64,000 nt of DNA from Caulobacter sp. UNC358MFTsu5.1 (GCF_000712075.1 NZ_JONW01000005.1:749001-813000), one strand, 5' to 3'; positions 32,753-41,565 are shown, numbered from the stretch's first letter. Numbers and translations are program-made. The notes: a model not told the origin generated them from the letters alone.

Positions 32753-34192
32753 CTACTCCGCCGCGGCCTTCGTCCCGTAGCCGAGGATGGCCTTGGTCTC
32801 CAGGAACTCGCCGAAGGCGTGGTCGCCCCATTCGCGGCCGTTGCCGCTCATCTTGTAGCCGCCGAACGGGGCCATCAGATCGGGGCCGGCGCCGTTCAGC
32901 ACCACCTGGCCGGCGCGCAGCTTGGACGCCACCGAGCGGACTTCCGACTGGTCGTTGCCCGAGACATAGGCCGCCAGGCCGTATTCGGTGTTGTTGCCGA
33001 TCTCGACCGCCTGGTCGACGCCGTCATAGCCGAGGATCGCCAGCACCGGGCCGAAGATCTCTTCCTTGGCGATGGTCATGTCCGAGGTGACGTTGGCGAA
33101 CACCGTCGGCTTCACATAGTAGCCGGTCTCCAGGCCTTCCGGCTTGCCGGGGCCGCCCGAGACCAGGGTCGCGCCCTCGTCGACGCCCTTCTGGATCAGG
33201 CCCTGGATCTTGTTCCACTGCACTTCCGAGACCACGGGACCCAGCTTTGAGTTGCCGTTCGGGTCGCCCACGGTGTGGGCCTCGGCGGCGGCCTTGGCGA
33301 TGGCGATCACCTCGTCCATGCGCTTGGACGGGACCAGCATCCGGGTCGGGGCGTTGCACGACTGGCCCGAGTTCATCATCACCGAGGCCACGCCGCCCCC
33401 GACCGCCTTCTGGTAGTCGGCGTCGTCGAGGATGATGTTGGGGCTCTTGCCGCCCAGTTCCTGGTGCACGCGCTTGACGGTCGGGGCGGCGTTCTTGGCC
33501 ACCTCGACGCCGGCCCGGGTCGAGCCGGTGAACGACACCATGTCGACTTCCGGATGCGAGCTGAGCGCCGCGCCCACCGTGGGGCCGTCGCCGTTGACCA
33601 GGTTGTAGACGCCGGCCGGCACGCCGGCGGCGGCCAGGATCTCGGTCCAGATCCAGGCCGAGAACGGGGCCACTTCCGAGGGCTTGAGCACCATGGTGCA
33701 GCCGGTGGCCAGGGCCGGCGCGACCTTGCAGGCGATCTGGTTGATCGGCCAGTTCCACGGGGTGATGAAGGCGCAGACGCCGATCGGCTCCTTCACGAGC
33801 CGGGTCGTGCCGCGGTCTTCCTCGAACTTGTAGTCCTTGAGCACCTGCAGCGAGGTCTGGACGTGGGCGATGCCCATGGCCGCCTGGGCGCGCTGGGCCA
33901 GCCACGACGGGGCGCCCATCTCCTCGGTGATGGCTTTCGCCATGTCCTCGAAGCGCTTCTGGTACTCGGCGATGATCCGCTCGAGCAGGTCGATGCGCTC
34001 CTCGCGGCTGGTCTGGGAGTAGGTGGCGAAGGCCTTGCGGGCGGCGCGGACGGCCAGGTCCACGTCGTCGGCCGTACCCAGGGTCACCCGGCCGGCGACG
34101 GCCTCGGTGGCCGGATTGATCACGTCCACAGTCTTGGAGCCTTTCGGCTCGACCCACTGACCGTCGATGTAGAACTTCAGGTAGTCGCGCAT
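32753..34192 (-). CDS. NAD(P)-dependent aldehyde dehydrogenase
   Basis: A 479-residue aldehyde dehydrogenase with the FITPWNWPINQ cofactor loop, VSFTGSTRAG, the catalytic Glu in HQELGGKSPN and the catalytic Cys in NSGQSCNAPTR. The C-terminal FGGYKMSGNGREWGDHAFGEFLE is typical of broad-specificity ALDHs. ATG at 34192 has AGGAG upstream. The downstream feruloyl-CoA synthase-like gene on the same strand suggests both act on a common class of aromatic or aliphatic acids and aldehydes; the substrate is not proven. Confidence 0.88.
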   Translation of the reverse strand: MRDYLKFYIDGQWVEPKGSKTVDVINPATEAVAGRVTLGTADDVDLAVRAARKAFATYSQTSREERIDLLERIIAEYQKRFEDMAKAITEEMGAPSWLAQRAQAAMGIAHVQTSLQVLKDYKFEEDRGTTRLVKEPIGVCAFITPWNWPINQIACKVAPALATGCTMVLKPSEVAPFSAWIWTEILAAAGVPAGVYNLVNGDGPTVGAALSSHPEVDMVSFTGSTRAGVEVAKNAAPTVKRVHQELGGKSPNIILDDADYQKAVGGGVASVMMNSGQSCNAPTRMLVPSKRMDEVIAIAKAAAEAHTVGDPNGNSKLGPVVSEVQWNKIQGLIQKGVDEGATLVSGGPGKPEGLETGYYVKPTVFANVTSDMTIAKEEIFGPVLAILGYDGVDQAVEIGNNTEYGLAAYVSGNDQSEVRSVASKLRAGQVVLNGAGPDLMAPFGGYKMSGNGREWGDHAFGEFLETKAILGYGTKAAAE

Positions 34193-34261
34193 GCCGTGCT
34201 CCTCCGGGCTGGGGCGGCTCACGTCCGGAAGGACGGCGGCCCTCGTTCAAACATCCATTTT

Positions 34262-34276
34262 AATGATCATTGATCA
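34262..34276. promoter_or_regulatory. AT-rich dyads upstream of the ALDH gene
   Basis: AATGATCATT (34262-34271) and an overlapping TGATCA-T-TGATCA (34264-34276) form two overlapping palindromes, 70-85 bp in front of the ALDH start. They stand out in GC-rich DNA and resemble a TetR- or GntR-type operator. No regulator gene is adjacent. Confidence 0.35.
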
Positions 34277-34302
34277 CTGGGGAAGGGCCGATCGTTCGCC
34301 CC

Positions 34303-34773
34303 TCACCACATCGGGTCGCATTCGGCGCCATGCAACGCCTCGACGATGCGCCGGCGAGTGCTGGGCGTGGTCCCGTCCGGCAGGGCGTCGGGGGCGAACC
34401 AGCCGACCTTGTGGATCTCGCCCTGGGCGTTGGCGGCGCACGGCGCCCAGGCGTGGACTCGGTAGACCAGCACGTGGTCGCCGGGATGGCGCGGCTCGTT
34501 GCTGTGCACCGAGACCAGGCTGGGCCGGCCCAGCACCCGCACCCCGGCCTCCTCCTGCATCTCGCGGGCCAGGGCCGTCTCGGCCGTCTCGCCGCGCTCG
34601 ACCCCGCCGCCGGGCAGGTACCAGCCGTGGACATAGGTATGCTCGATCAGCAGCACCCGCCCCTCGGCGTCGGTGACCACCCCGCGCACGCCCAGGGTCA
34701 GGCCCCGCCGGGCGCGGAACCAGGCATAGACGAAGGGACGGGTGAACGGTTCGACACGGCGGCGCCAGAGCAT
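34303..34773 (-). CDS. NUDIX hydrolase
   Basis: A 156-residue NUDIX pyrophosphatase that should hydrolyse a nucleoside diphosphate linked to another group. The Nudix box is intact (GGGVERGETAETALAREMQEEAGV, with the REMQEE metal ligands), preceded by the substrate strand LLIEHTYVHGWYLP. The exact substrate cannot be told. It lies nine bases downstream of the S1/P1 nuclease gene on the same strand, so co-transcription is likely. Confidence 0.88.
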   Translation of the reverse strand: MLWRRRVEPFTRPFVYAWFRARRGLTLGVRGVVTDAEGRVLLIEHTYVHGWYLPGGGVERGETAETALAREMQEEAGVRVLGRPSLVSVHSNEPRHPGDHVLVYRVHAWAPCAANAQGEIHKVGWFAPDALPDGTTPSTRRRIVEALHGAECDPMW

Positions 34774-34782
34774 GGCGGAAAC

Positions 34783-35712
34783 CTAGGGCTCCGCGCGCAC
34801 CAGCGCCAGCACGTCCGCCAGCCGATAGCCGGCCGTCGCGATCCGCAGCTCGGCCAGGTCGCGGGCCGTGGCCCAATAGCCCTTCGGGAGCACGGGCGCC
34901 TCGGCCCGCGTCCTGCCGGTGGCCAGGGCGCCGTCCCGGTAGGCCACGGTCTTGGCCAGGACCCAGCTCTCGTGCTCCCAGGTCAGGAAGGCGCGGTAGG
35001 GGTCCGGACCCAGGCCGCCGCCGGTCGGACGAGGGTGGGCCGCCTCGGCCGCCGCGGCCAGAGCCTCGGAGCCGACGTCCCGTCCGCCCGGCCGGTTGGG
35101 AACCCCGTCCCAGAACTCGTGCAGGTCGACCGACGGACCGCCCGGCGCCCAGCGCACATAGGCGATCGTGCCGGCCCGGTCGGTCTTGGGGAATGTCCAC
35201 GACATCCAATGGCCGGCGTGCAGCGGCTGATGCAGGTCGCCGACCCCGTGCATGATCCAGCACAGCGCGACCGCGCGGTCGGCGCGCGGCGCCCTGGGGT
35301 CGCGGGCGATCGCCAGGTTGTCGCGGAAGGCGCGCTCGCCATGGCCGAACGACAGCGGCATCACGAAGCGCCAGGGCGAGACCACCTTGACCGCGTAGTG
35401 CCAATCGGGACGGTCATGGGGGCTGCCGCGCGTGTCGTCGGGCCAGCGGGCCATCAGGGCGAACAGCCGCCGCTCGCGCGCCCGGCCCGTCAGCCCGGCC
35501 AGCTGGCGCTCGAAGGCGGCGTGGTCGGGATGGTCGCGCATGAGGGCGACGATCGCGGCCACGGCCTTGGGATCGCGCTCGGCCAGGACGTCATAGGCGA
35601 TGTCGCCGGTCGCCATGTGCCCCTGGTCGTTCCAGGCCAGGGCCGGCGCGGGCGCCAGGGCGGCCACGGCCAAGGCCGCCGTCGCCACGGCCGCGATCAG
35701 GCTTCTGCGCAT
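34783..35712 (-). CDS. S1/P1 family secreted nuclease
   Basis: A 309-residue exported zinc phosphodiesterase. The signal peptide (MRRSLIAAVATAALAVAALAPAPALA) would expose Trp as the mature N terminus (WNDQGHMATGDIAYD), which is a zinc ligand in the P1 family. More ligands are visible in RPDWHYA, MHGVGDLHQPLHAG and DLHEFWD. It probably degrades single-stranded nucleic acid or 3'-nucleotides in the periplasm for phosphate or nucleoside recovery. It forms a likely operon with the NUDIX gene. Confidence 0.88.
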   Translation of the reverse strand: MRRSLIAAVATAALAVAALAPAPALAWNDQGHMATGDIAYDVLAERDPKAVAAIVALMRDHPDHAAFERQLAGLTGRARERRLFALMARWPDDTRGSPHDRPDWHYAVKVVSPWRFVMPLSFGHGERAFRDNLAIARDPRAPRADRAVALCWIMHGVGDLHQPLHAGHWMSWTFPKTDRAGTIAYVRWAPGGPSVDLHEFWDGVPNRPGGRDVGSEALAAAAEAAHPRPTGGGLGPDPYRAFLTWEHESWVLAKTVAYRDGALATGRTRAEAPVLPKGYWATARDLAELRIATAGYRLADVLALVRAEP

Positions 35713-35848
35713 GTCCCTCCCCCTTTTCCGCCCAGCAGGCCCCCGTCGCCCCGCCGGGTCAAGCGCCGCGCGACGCCCAGCCTTGCGGTCGGCGTCGCGC
35801 GAGGCTAAAGCCCGCATCACCTTTCAGTCTGAAAACGGATTCAAGCTC

Positions 35849-35929
35849 ATGGTCGCGATCGGCGTCATCGCCATCTTCCTGGTGGTCATCCTCGGCCTCA
35901 ACAAGTTCGAATTCGGCCGTTTCGACTAA
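35849..35929 (+). CDS. Possible 26-residue membrane miniprotein
   Basis: A short frame encoding MVAIGVIAIFLVVILGLNKFEFGRFD. It contains one strong transmembrane helix (residues 2-17) and a charged, aromatic tail. It stops four bases before the ATG of the folM-like gene, which suggests coupling. The ribosome binding site is weak and the family is unknown. It may instead be the end of a longer frame without a clear start. Confidence 0.45.
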   Translation: MVAIGVIAIFLVVILGLNKFEFGRFD

Positions 35930-35933
35930 GACC

Positions 35934-36701
35934 ATGACCGAGCGCGGCGCGGCCCTGGTCACCGGCGCCGGCCGCCGGATCGGCCGGGTCCTGGCGCTGG
36001 AAGCCGCGCGCGCCGGCTTCGACGTCGCCGTCCACTACCGCACGGCTCGAGATGAAGCCCAGGCCGTCGCCGACGAGATCGCCGCCCTGGGCCGCCGGGC
36101 CGTCGTCCTCGACGCCGAACTGACGGACGAGGGCCAGACCGCCGCCCTGATCGGCCGCGCCGCCCAGGCCCTGGGCCCCGTCACCCTGCTGGTCAACAGC
36201 GCCTCGACCTTCGAGGACGACCGCCTGGCCACGGCGACCCGGCAAAGCTGGGACGCCCATCTGGACGCCAACCTGCGCGCCCCGGTCGTGCTGGCCCAGG
36301 CCTTCGCCGCCGCCCTGCCCGCCGGCGCCCCCTCTTCAAATGGCGGCCAGATCGTCAACATCATCGACCAGCGCGTGCTGCGGCCCAATCCGCAGTTCTT
36401 CAGCTACAGCCTGTCCAAGGCCGGCCTGTGGTGGGTGACCCAGACCATGGCCCAGGACCTGGCGCCGCGCGTGCGGGTCAACGCCATCGGCCCCGGCCCG
36501 ACCCTGGCCTCGGTGCACCAGGCCTCCGGCGAATTCGAGCGCGAGGCCGCCGGAACCCCGCTGGAACGGGCCGTTTCGCCGGGCGACATCGCCGCGGCCC
36601 TGCGCTACCTCATTGACGCAACGTCGGTCACGGGCCAGATGATCGCGGTCGACGCGGGCCAGCATCTGGGCTGGCGCACCCCCGATGTCATCGGTTCCTG
36701 A
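35934..36701 (+). CDS. SDR family pteridine reductase, FolM-like
   Basis: A 255-residue short-chain dehydrogenase with the pteridine-reductase type cofactor motif TGAGRRIGR (the Arg pair replaces the usual Gly pattern, favouring NADPH), VNSASTFED, and the active site YSLSKAGL. FolM in E. coli is a dihydromonapterin/dihydrofolate reductase. The folB gene overlaps its 3' end by 17 bp, so a role in pterin or tetrahydrofolate formation is likely. Confidence 0.8.
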   Translation: MTERGAALVTGAGRRIGRVLALEAARAGFDVAVHYRTARDEAQAVADEIAALGRRAVVLDAELTDEGQTAALIGRAAQALGPVTLLVNSASTFEDDRLATATRQSWDAHLDANLRAPVVLAQAFAAALPAGAPSSNGGQIVNIIDQRVLRPNPQFFSYSLSKAGLWWVTQTMAQDLAPRVRVNAIGPGPTLASVHQASGEFEREAAGTPLERAVSPGDIAAALRYLIDATSVTGQMIAVDAGQHLGWRTPDVIGS

Positions 36702-37125
36702 GAGTCTCGCCTTGGCCGCCCAACCCCTGACCAACCTTCCGAACGAAGCGACCCAGCCCACGCCGGCCCGGGTCATCGTCACCAAGGTGTTCGTGCGCGG
36801 CCTGAAGGTCGACGCCTGGATCGGGGTCTATGACCACGAGCACGGCCGCCAGCAGCCCCTGGTCATCGACGTCGAGCTGGACGTCGCCGCCAGCCACTGC
36901 GAGGACCTGGGCGACACCGTCAACTACGAGACCATCCTCCAGGCCGCCCAGGCCATCGCCGCCGAGGGCCATATCGACCTGGTCGAGACCTTCGCCGAGC
37001 GCCTGGCCCAGGCCAGCTTCGCCGACAGCCGCGTGACCCGCGCCCGCGTGCGGGTGGAAAAGCCCCTGGCCCTGGCGCCCCACGCCGCCGCCGCCGGGGT
37101 GGAAATCACCGCCGTCCGGGGGTGA
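36685..37125 (+). CDS. folB: Dihydroneopterin aldolase
   Basis: A 146-residue FolB/FolX family enzyme that cleaves dihydroneopterin in folate synthesis. It shows the family core VFVRGLKVDAWIGVYDHEHGRQQPLVIDVEL, the active-site Tyr in VNYETIL, and LVETFAERLAQ with the catalytic Glu. The start overlaps the folM-like gene, and the stop overlaps the next gene (TGATG). A ~30-residue N-terminal extension is of low complexity, and the true start may be later. Confidence 0.88.
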   Translation: MSSVPESLALAAQPLTNLPNEATQPTPARVIVTKVFVRGLKVDAWIGVYDHEHGRQQPLVIDVELDVAASHCEDLGDTVNYETILQAAQAIAAEGHIDLVETFAERLAQASFADSRVTRARVRVEKPLALAPHAAAAGVEITAVRG

Positions 37126-37703
37126 TGGCCACGCTGTCGCACAGCGCCCGCCTCGTCCCCTTCCAGCCGGAGACGGTCTGGACCCTGGACGGCGCGGACC
37201 TGGTCGAGCGCCGCGGCCGGCAGGAACGCCGCTTCCCCCTCTCCGCCCTGACCGCCTTCCGCCTGTCGCGGCCGCGCGACGGCGACCGCCACCGGGCCCT
37301 GACCCTGGTGTTCGGCCGCCGCCACAAGCTGCTGCTGCCGTCCCAGAGCTGGACCGGCCCCGGACGCTTCGAGGACCGGCTGGCCGGCTTCTCGCTGTTC
37401 GCCCGCGCCGTCGCCGCGGTGGCCGCCGACCTCGCCCCGCCGGGCGGGCGCGGGCCCCGTTTCGAGCTGGCCGGGGGCCTGAACGTGCGCGAGGGCCTGA
37501 CCTGGGTGATGGGCCTGCTGGCCCTGGGCACGGCGGTGCTGCTGCTGCTGGCCTTCACGCCCGGCATGGCCGGCGTCGCCCTGGCCTTGGCCGCGCGCAT
37601 GGCCTTCCTGCTGATCCTGCTGATGGCGGTGCTGCCGTGGCTGGGACGCGGCCAGGGACTGGACCCCCACGCCCTGCCCGAGGCCCTCCTGCCGAGCGCT
37701 TAG
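37125..37703 (+). CDS. Hypothetical membrane protein after folB
   Basis: A 192-residue protein. The N-terminal ~115 residues form a soluble PH-like beta domain (WTLDGADLVERRGRQERRFPLSALTAFRLSRP). Two transmembrane helices follow (about 128-150 and 152-172). The ATG overlaps the folB stop as TGATG, so it is translated from the same transcript. I recognise no named family, and its place in the folate operon may be only physical. Confidence 0.7.
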   Translation: MATLSHSARLVPFQPETVWTLDGADLVERRGRQERRFPLSALTAFRLSRPRDGDRHRALTLVFGRRHKLLLPSQSWTGPGRFEDRLAGFSLFARAVAAVAADLAPPGGRGPRFELAGGLNVREGLTWVMGLLALGTAVLLLLAFTPGMAGVALALAARMAFLLILLMAVLPWLGRGQGLDPHALPEALLPSA

Positions 37704-37787
37704 CGCCCTCCCTCTCCCCTTGCGAGGGAAGGGAGCATGACGCGACCTTCATTTGCGTTCGCGGCCGATATTGGCGACCATCGTTCC

Positions 37788-38177
37788 ATGAGCCAGACCG
37801 ATCCCGCCGCCGACCCGACCGCCGACCCCGCCGTCCCGCCCGCCCTGCAGGACGACAAGACCATGCCGCTGGTCGTCTACGCCCTCTATCTGGCCGGCCT
37901 GATCTCGGCCGGACTGACCGGGGTGGTGGGGGTGATCCTGGCCTATGTCAGCAAGGACGCCGCGCCCGACTGGCTGCGCACCCACTACGTCTTCCAGATC
38001 CGCACCTTCTGGCTGGCCCTGCTGTTCTCGGTGATCGGCGGCGTGCTGACGCCGGTCGGCATCGGCTTCGTGATCCTGCCCGCCGTCTGGGTCTGGACCG
38101 CCGTGCGCTGCATCCTCGGCCTTTCCTGGCTGTTGAAGATCCAGCCCTATCCCACGCCCCGCAACTGGATGATCTGA
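37788..38177 (+). CDS. DUF4870-like small membrane protein, copy 1
   Basis: A 129-residue membrane protein with a Pro/Asp-rich N terminus, then three hydrophobic helices and the conserved THYVFQIRTFW segment typical of DUF4870 proteins. The stop is directly followed by the start of a second copy with the same layout, so this is a tandem duplication. ATG at 37788 is chosen; an upstream codon would add a poorly conserved tail. The function is unknown. Confidence 0.75.
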   Translation: MSQTDPAADPTADPAVPPALQDDKTMPLVVYALYLAGLISAGLTGVVGVILAYVSKDAAPDWLRTHYVFQIRTFWLALLFSVIGGVLTPVGIGFVILPAVWVWTAVRCILGLSWLLKIQPYPTPRNWMI

Positions 38178-38591
38178 ATGAGCGACGCCGCCGAAAGCCC
38201 CGCCCGCGCCCCCGAACGCCTTGGGGAGGACAAGCTCCTGCCGATCGTGGTCTACGCCCTGTACCTGCTGGGCTGCTTCAACGGCCTGACCATCCTGGTC
38301 GGATTGATTGTCGCCTATCTCAACCGCGAGACGGCCGGGCCGATCAACGCCAGCCACTACACCTTCGCCATCCGCACCTTCTGGCTGTCGATCTGGTGGT
38401 TCCTGATCGGCATGGCGCTGTTCCTGGTGGGATTGGCCCTGGCGGTGCTGCTGATCGGCATCCCGATGCTGATCGCCGGCGGCACGATCATGGGCGCGAT
38501 CGGCGTGTTCTTCGTGGTCCGCTGCATCGTCGGCCTGGTCTATCTGCTGCAGGGCCAGGCCTATCCGCGGCCAAACGCCTGGCTGCTCTGA
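38178..38591 (+). CDS. DUF4870-like small membrane protein, copy 2
   Basis: A 137-residue paralogue of the preceding gene. It shares the KLLPIVVYALYLLG helix, the SHYTFAIRTFW signature, three membrane helices and an AYPRPNAWLL end like the QPYPTPRNWMI of copy 1. It begins at the base after the copy 1 stop, so the two are coupled and may form a heteromeric membrane complex. No ligand or role is known. Confidence 0.75.
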   Translation: MSDAAESPARAPERLGEDKLLPIVVYALYLLGCFNGLTILVGLIVAYLNRETAGPINASHYTFAIRTFWLSIWWFLIGMALFLVGLALAVLLIGIPMLIAGGTIMGAIGVFFVVRCIVGLVYLLQGQAYPRPNAWLL

Positions 38592-38759
38592 CCCCGGCTT
38601 CCGTTAGGTCATGGGCGTTTCCCAGGCGCCCGGGTCGCCCGGCGCCCGATATGGCGGCGCTTGGCCCCGCCCCTTCCCCTGGCGGTTGAGACGGCTCGAC
38701 GCCGGAGCGGCCCTGCGCTGACCTCCTCCTCCTTACGAACGGGTCGTGGAGGGGACGAC

Positions 38760-39734
38760 ATGCTGGCTCGGCTCGTGGGGGTCGTCCTCGGGACGATCCT
38801 GGCGACATCGGGGTACGTGATCGCGGGTTTCGGCGTCCTGGGGGATTGGGCGCAGAACCTGGATCTCGGTCCCTTCGAGCCGCACCGTCCGTTCGTGGGC
38901 TGGGCGGCGGCGATCACGGGGGTAGTGCTCCTCGTCGCCGCCCTGACCCCGCGTCCCAAGCCCAAGGCGCGGCGCAGGCCGGCGCCGGTGGACCTGGAGC
39001 CGGTCGCCGAACCGGTCCTGGCCGTCGAGCCCGCGCCCGAACCGGCGCCGGTCGTCGCCGCGCCCGTCGCGCCGCCTGCCCCGCCCCCTGTCGCCACCCC
39101 GATCGTCGCGGCCGAGCTGCCGCCGCCCGCCCCGGCCGAGACCTTCGAGGGCCTCCGCGCCCGGCTGGTCAGCCTGAGCCGCCAGGAAGCCTGGTCCCAG
39201 GCGGCCCAGGCCCTGAACCACCTCCTGCGCATGGCCAGGGACGACCGCGAGAAGGCCGTGTCGCGCCGCGACCTGGGCGACTTCGCGCGCGGCCAGGGCC
39301 GGCTGGACGACGCCGCCGAGGCCTATGAGGAGGCGGTCAGCTATGCCCGCGCCGCCCGCGCCGCCGCGCCCCGGGGCGACTTCGCCGCCGACGAGCTGCT
39401 GGCCGGCGCCCTGTCGGGGGTCGGCGACGTGGCCGAGATGGAGGGTCGCCTGAACGAGGCCCTGGCCGCCTTCGAGGAGGCCCTGGCCCTGCGCCGCTCG
39501 CACGGCGGCCGCGAAGCCGCCGATCCCAACGCCCGCCGCGCCCTGTCGGTGTCGCTGGAGCGCCTGGCCGACCTGCGCGAGGACCGGGGGCACCGCATGC
39601 GAGCCCTGGACCTCTATCGCGAGAGCTACGACGTGGCCGCCCGCCTGGCGGCGGCCGACCCGGCGCGGTTCGGGGCCGACCTGGCGTCCACGCGGGCGCG
39701 GCTGGCGGAGCTGGAAGCGAAGGTGGCGGGGTAG
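38760..39734 (+). CDS. Membrane-anchored TPR protein
   Basis: A 324-residue protein. Two N-terminal hydrophobic helices (residues 5-25 and 42-62) are followed by a Pro/Ala/Val-rich linker of about 65 residues. Helical tetratricopeptide-like repeats make up the rest (LGDFARGQGRLDDAAEAYEEAVSY, VGDVAEMEGRLNEALAAFEEALAL, LADLREDRGHRMRALDLYRES). The linker could span the periplasm and the TPRs could bind a partner. The function is unknown; it precedes the convergent flgE gene. Confidence 0.75.
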   Translation: MLARLVGVVLGTILATSGYVIAGFGVLGDWAQNLDLGPFEPHRPFVGWAAAITGVVLLVAALTPRPKPKARRRPAPVDLEPVAEPVLAVEPAPEPAPVVAAPVAPPAPPPVATPIVAAELPPPAPAETFEGLRARLVSLSRQEAWSQAAQALNHLLRMARDDREKAVSRRDLGDFARGQGRLDDAAEAYEEAVSYARAARAAAPRGDFAADELLAGALSGVGDVAEMEGRLNEALAAFEEALALRRSHGGREAADPNARRALSVSLERLADLREDRGHRMRALDLYRESYDVAARLAAADPARFGADLASTRARLAELEAKVAG

Positions 39735-39753
39735 CTTCGCCCCACCGCTCGCC

Positions 39754-41436
39754 CTACCGCTTGATGCTCAGCAGCTCCTCCAGCATCTGGTCCGCCGTGG
39801 TGATGATCTTCGAACAGGCCGAATAGGCCCGCTGGGTGGTGATCAGGCCGGTGAACTCGGTCGACAGGTCCACCGTCGAGGCTTCCAGGGTCGAGGGCGC
39901 GATCGAGCCCGCGCCGCCGTCGCCGGGCGTCTTGAGGCTGAAGCCGCCGCTCTCGTTGGTCACCCGATAGGCGTTGCCGTTGACCGCCTTCAGCCCGTCC
40001 GGGTTGGAGAAGGTGGCGATGGCGACCTGGGCGATGCGGCGGGTGACGCCGTTGTCGAAGATGGCCGAGACATAGCCCTTATCGTCGATCTCGATGTTGG
40101 TCAGGTTGCCGAACGCCGTGCCGTTGGTGTTGACCGACTGCACCACCGACTGGCTGTTGAACTGGGTCAGGCCGCCCGCGGCGTTGGCCAGGTCGATCTG
40201 GATGTCCTGGCTGTCGATGCCCAGGCCGTCGGCCCAGCGCGGGCCCGTGCCGGTGGCCAGCGGATCGGACGCGCCGATGCTGATCGAGGTCGGGTTGGTG
40301 GTCCCGAACAGCCCGCCGGTGCTGGCCAGCTTGCCGTCGTTGGTGAAGGTGATCTTGCCCGAGCTGATCAGGCCGTTGGCGTTGTTGTCCAGGTCGCCGG
40401 GCTTGGCGCGCAGCTCGGCGTACCACTCGTTGGGACCCGGCCCCTTGATCAGCGACAGGGTGATGGTGCGCTGACCGCCCTTGGAGTCCGAGACCGGCAG
40501 CTGGATCTCGAAGTCCGGCTTGACGCCCTTGGTCGGGTCCAGGGCGTAGTCCGACATCGAGTTGGTGGCCGGGTCGTAGGCCCCGGCGGCGACGGCGTCG
40601 GCCTTGGTGGTCATGCCCAGGTCGGACAGGTTCACGGTCTGGCCGGCGGTGGTCAGGGTGGTGACCGGAACGGTCGCGCCGGTGGGGAGGTAGCCGGTCA
40701 GGGCGCCGGTGGTGGGGTCGTAGGTGGCCGTGCCGGTGGACACCACGGTTCCCGCCCGGCTGATCGACACCGAATACTGATTGCCGGTTCCGGTCGGGCT
40801 GTAGGTGACGGCGTAGTCCACGGCGGGCGTCGCCGCGGGGGTTTCCGGCACGGCGGTCTTGGTCACCTTGGCGTTGGCGGCCGCCGACACCGTCTGCTCG
40901 GAGCGCAGGTTGGCGTTGATCCCGGCGCGGGTGGTCTTCTCGGCGGCCCCGCCGACCGTGGCGACGTTGATGGACGACAGCCGCGACAGGTCCGAGGGGT
41001 CGGTGGTGATCATGCCGGTCACCGGGTCGGCCAGCCAGCCCTGGAGGTAGAGGCCGGCGTCGTTCTGCAGGTAGCCCAGGTTGTCCAGGGTGAACGAGCC
41101 GGCGCGGGTGAACGAGCGGGTGTCGGTGGGCGACAGGCCCTCGGGCTTCTCGGTGGTCACGAAGAAGCCGGCGCCCGAGATCGACAGGTCCAGGTTCGAG
41201 GTCGTGGCCTGGGACAGGCCCTGCTGGCTGACGAACTGGTGGGTCTTGGCCCCGACGCCGCCGGCGCTGTAGCTGCCGTTCTTGCTCTGCGAGGTGACCA
41301 TCGACGAAAAGTTGGCCGAGCTGCGCTTGTAGCCGACGGTGTTGACGTTGGCGATGTTGTCCGAGATCGCCGCCAGGCTCGAGGAATTGGCGAGCAGGCC
41401 GGAAACCCCGGCCAACATGGCGCTGTTGATGCTCAT
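39754..41436 (-). CDS. flgE: Flagellar hook protein FlgE
   Basis: A 560-residue hook subunit, exported by the flagellar type III system and polymerised at the rod tip. The N terminus MSINSAMLAGVSGLLANSSS with SDNIANVNTVGYKRS matches Caulobacter hook proteins closely. The C-terminal coiled region (LEASTVDLSTEFTGLITTQRAYSACSKIITTADQMLEELL) is the family D0 domain. The centre is variable and Thr/Gly-rich. It is monocistronic in this window. A sigma-54-type promoter lies 42-57 bp upstream, as expected for a late flagellar gene. Confidence 0.93.
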   Translation of the reverse strand: MSINSAMLAGVSGLLANSSSLAAISDNIANVNTVGYKRSSANFSSMVTSQSKNGSYSAGGVGAKTHQFVSQQGLSQATTSNLDLSISGAGFFVTTEKPEGLSPTDTRSFTRAGSFTLDNLGYLQNDAGLYLQGWLADPVTGMITTDPSDLSRLSSINVATVGGAAEKTTRAGINANLRSEQTVSAAANAKVTKTAVPETPAATPAVDYAVTYSPTGTGNQYSVSISRAGTVVSTGTATYDPTTGALTGYLPTGATVPVTTLTTAGQTVNLSDLGMTTKADAVAAGAYDPATNSMSDYALDPTKGVKPDFEIQLPVSDSKGGQRTITLSLIKGPGPNEWYAELRAKPGDLDNNANGLISSGKITFTNDGKLASTGGLFGTTNPTSISIGASDPLATGTGPRWADGLGIDSQDIQIDLANAAGGLTQFNSQSVVQSVNTNGTAFGNLTNIEIDDKGYVSAIFDNGVTRRIAQVAIATFSNPDGLKAVNGNAYRVTNESGGFSLKTPGDGGAGSIAPSTLEASTVDLSTEFTGLITTQRAYSACSKIITTADQMLEELLSIKR

Positions 41437-41477
41437 GACGTGTGGAACCCCATCCGGTTATCGTTGGCCGGACGCGG

Positions 41478-41493
41478 TGCAAGTCATGTGCGA
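41478..41493 (-). promoter_or_regulatory. Sigma-54 promoter of flgE
   Basis: On the minus strand the sequence is TCGCACATGACTTGCA, which matches the -24/-12 consensus TGGCACG-N4-TTGCA except at two positions, with exact spacing. One mismatch changes the -24 GG pair, so strength may be reduced. The predicted transcription start is near 41467, giving a leader of about 30 bases. Confidence 0.7.
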
Positions 41494-41565
41494 AAGGCGG
41501 AAGCTCCAGGTAATGAGTAGTATAGATGGTTAATATAATCGCCGTTTACTATGTTTCGAGATCTT

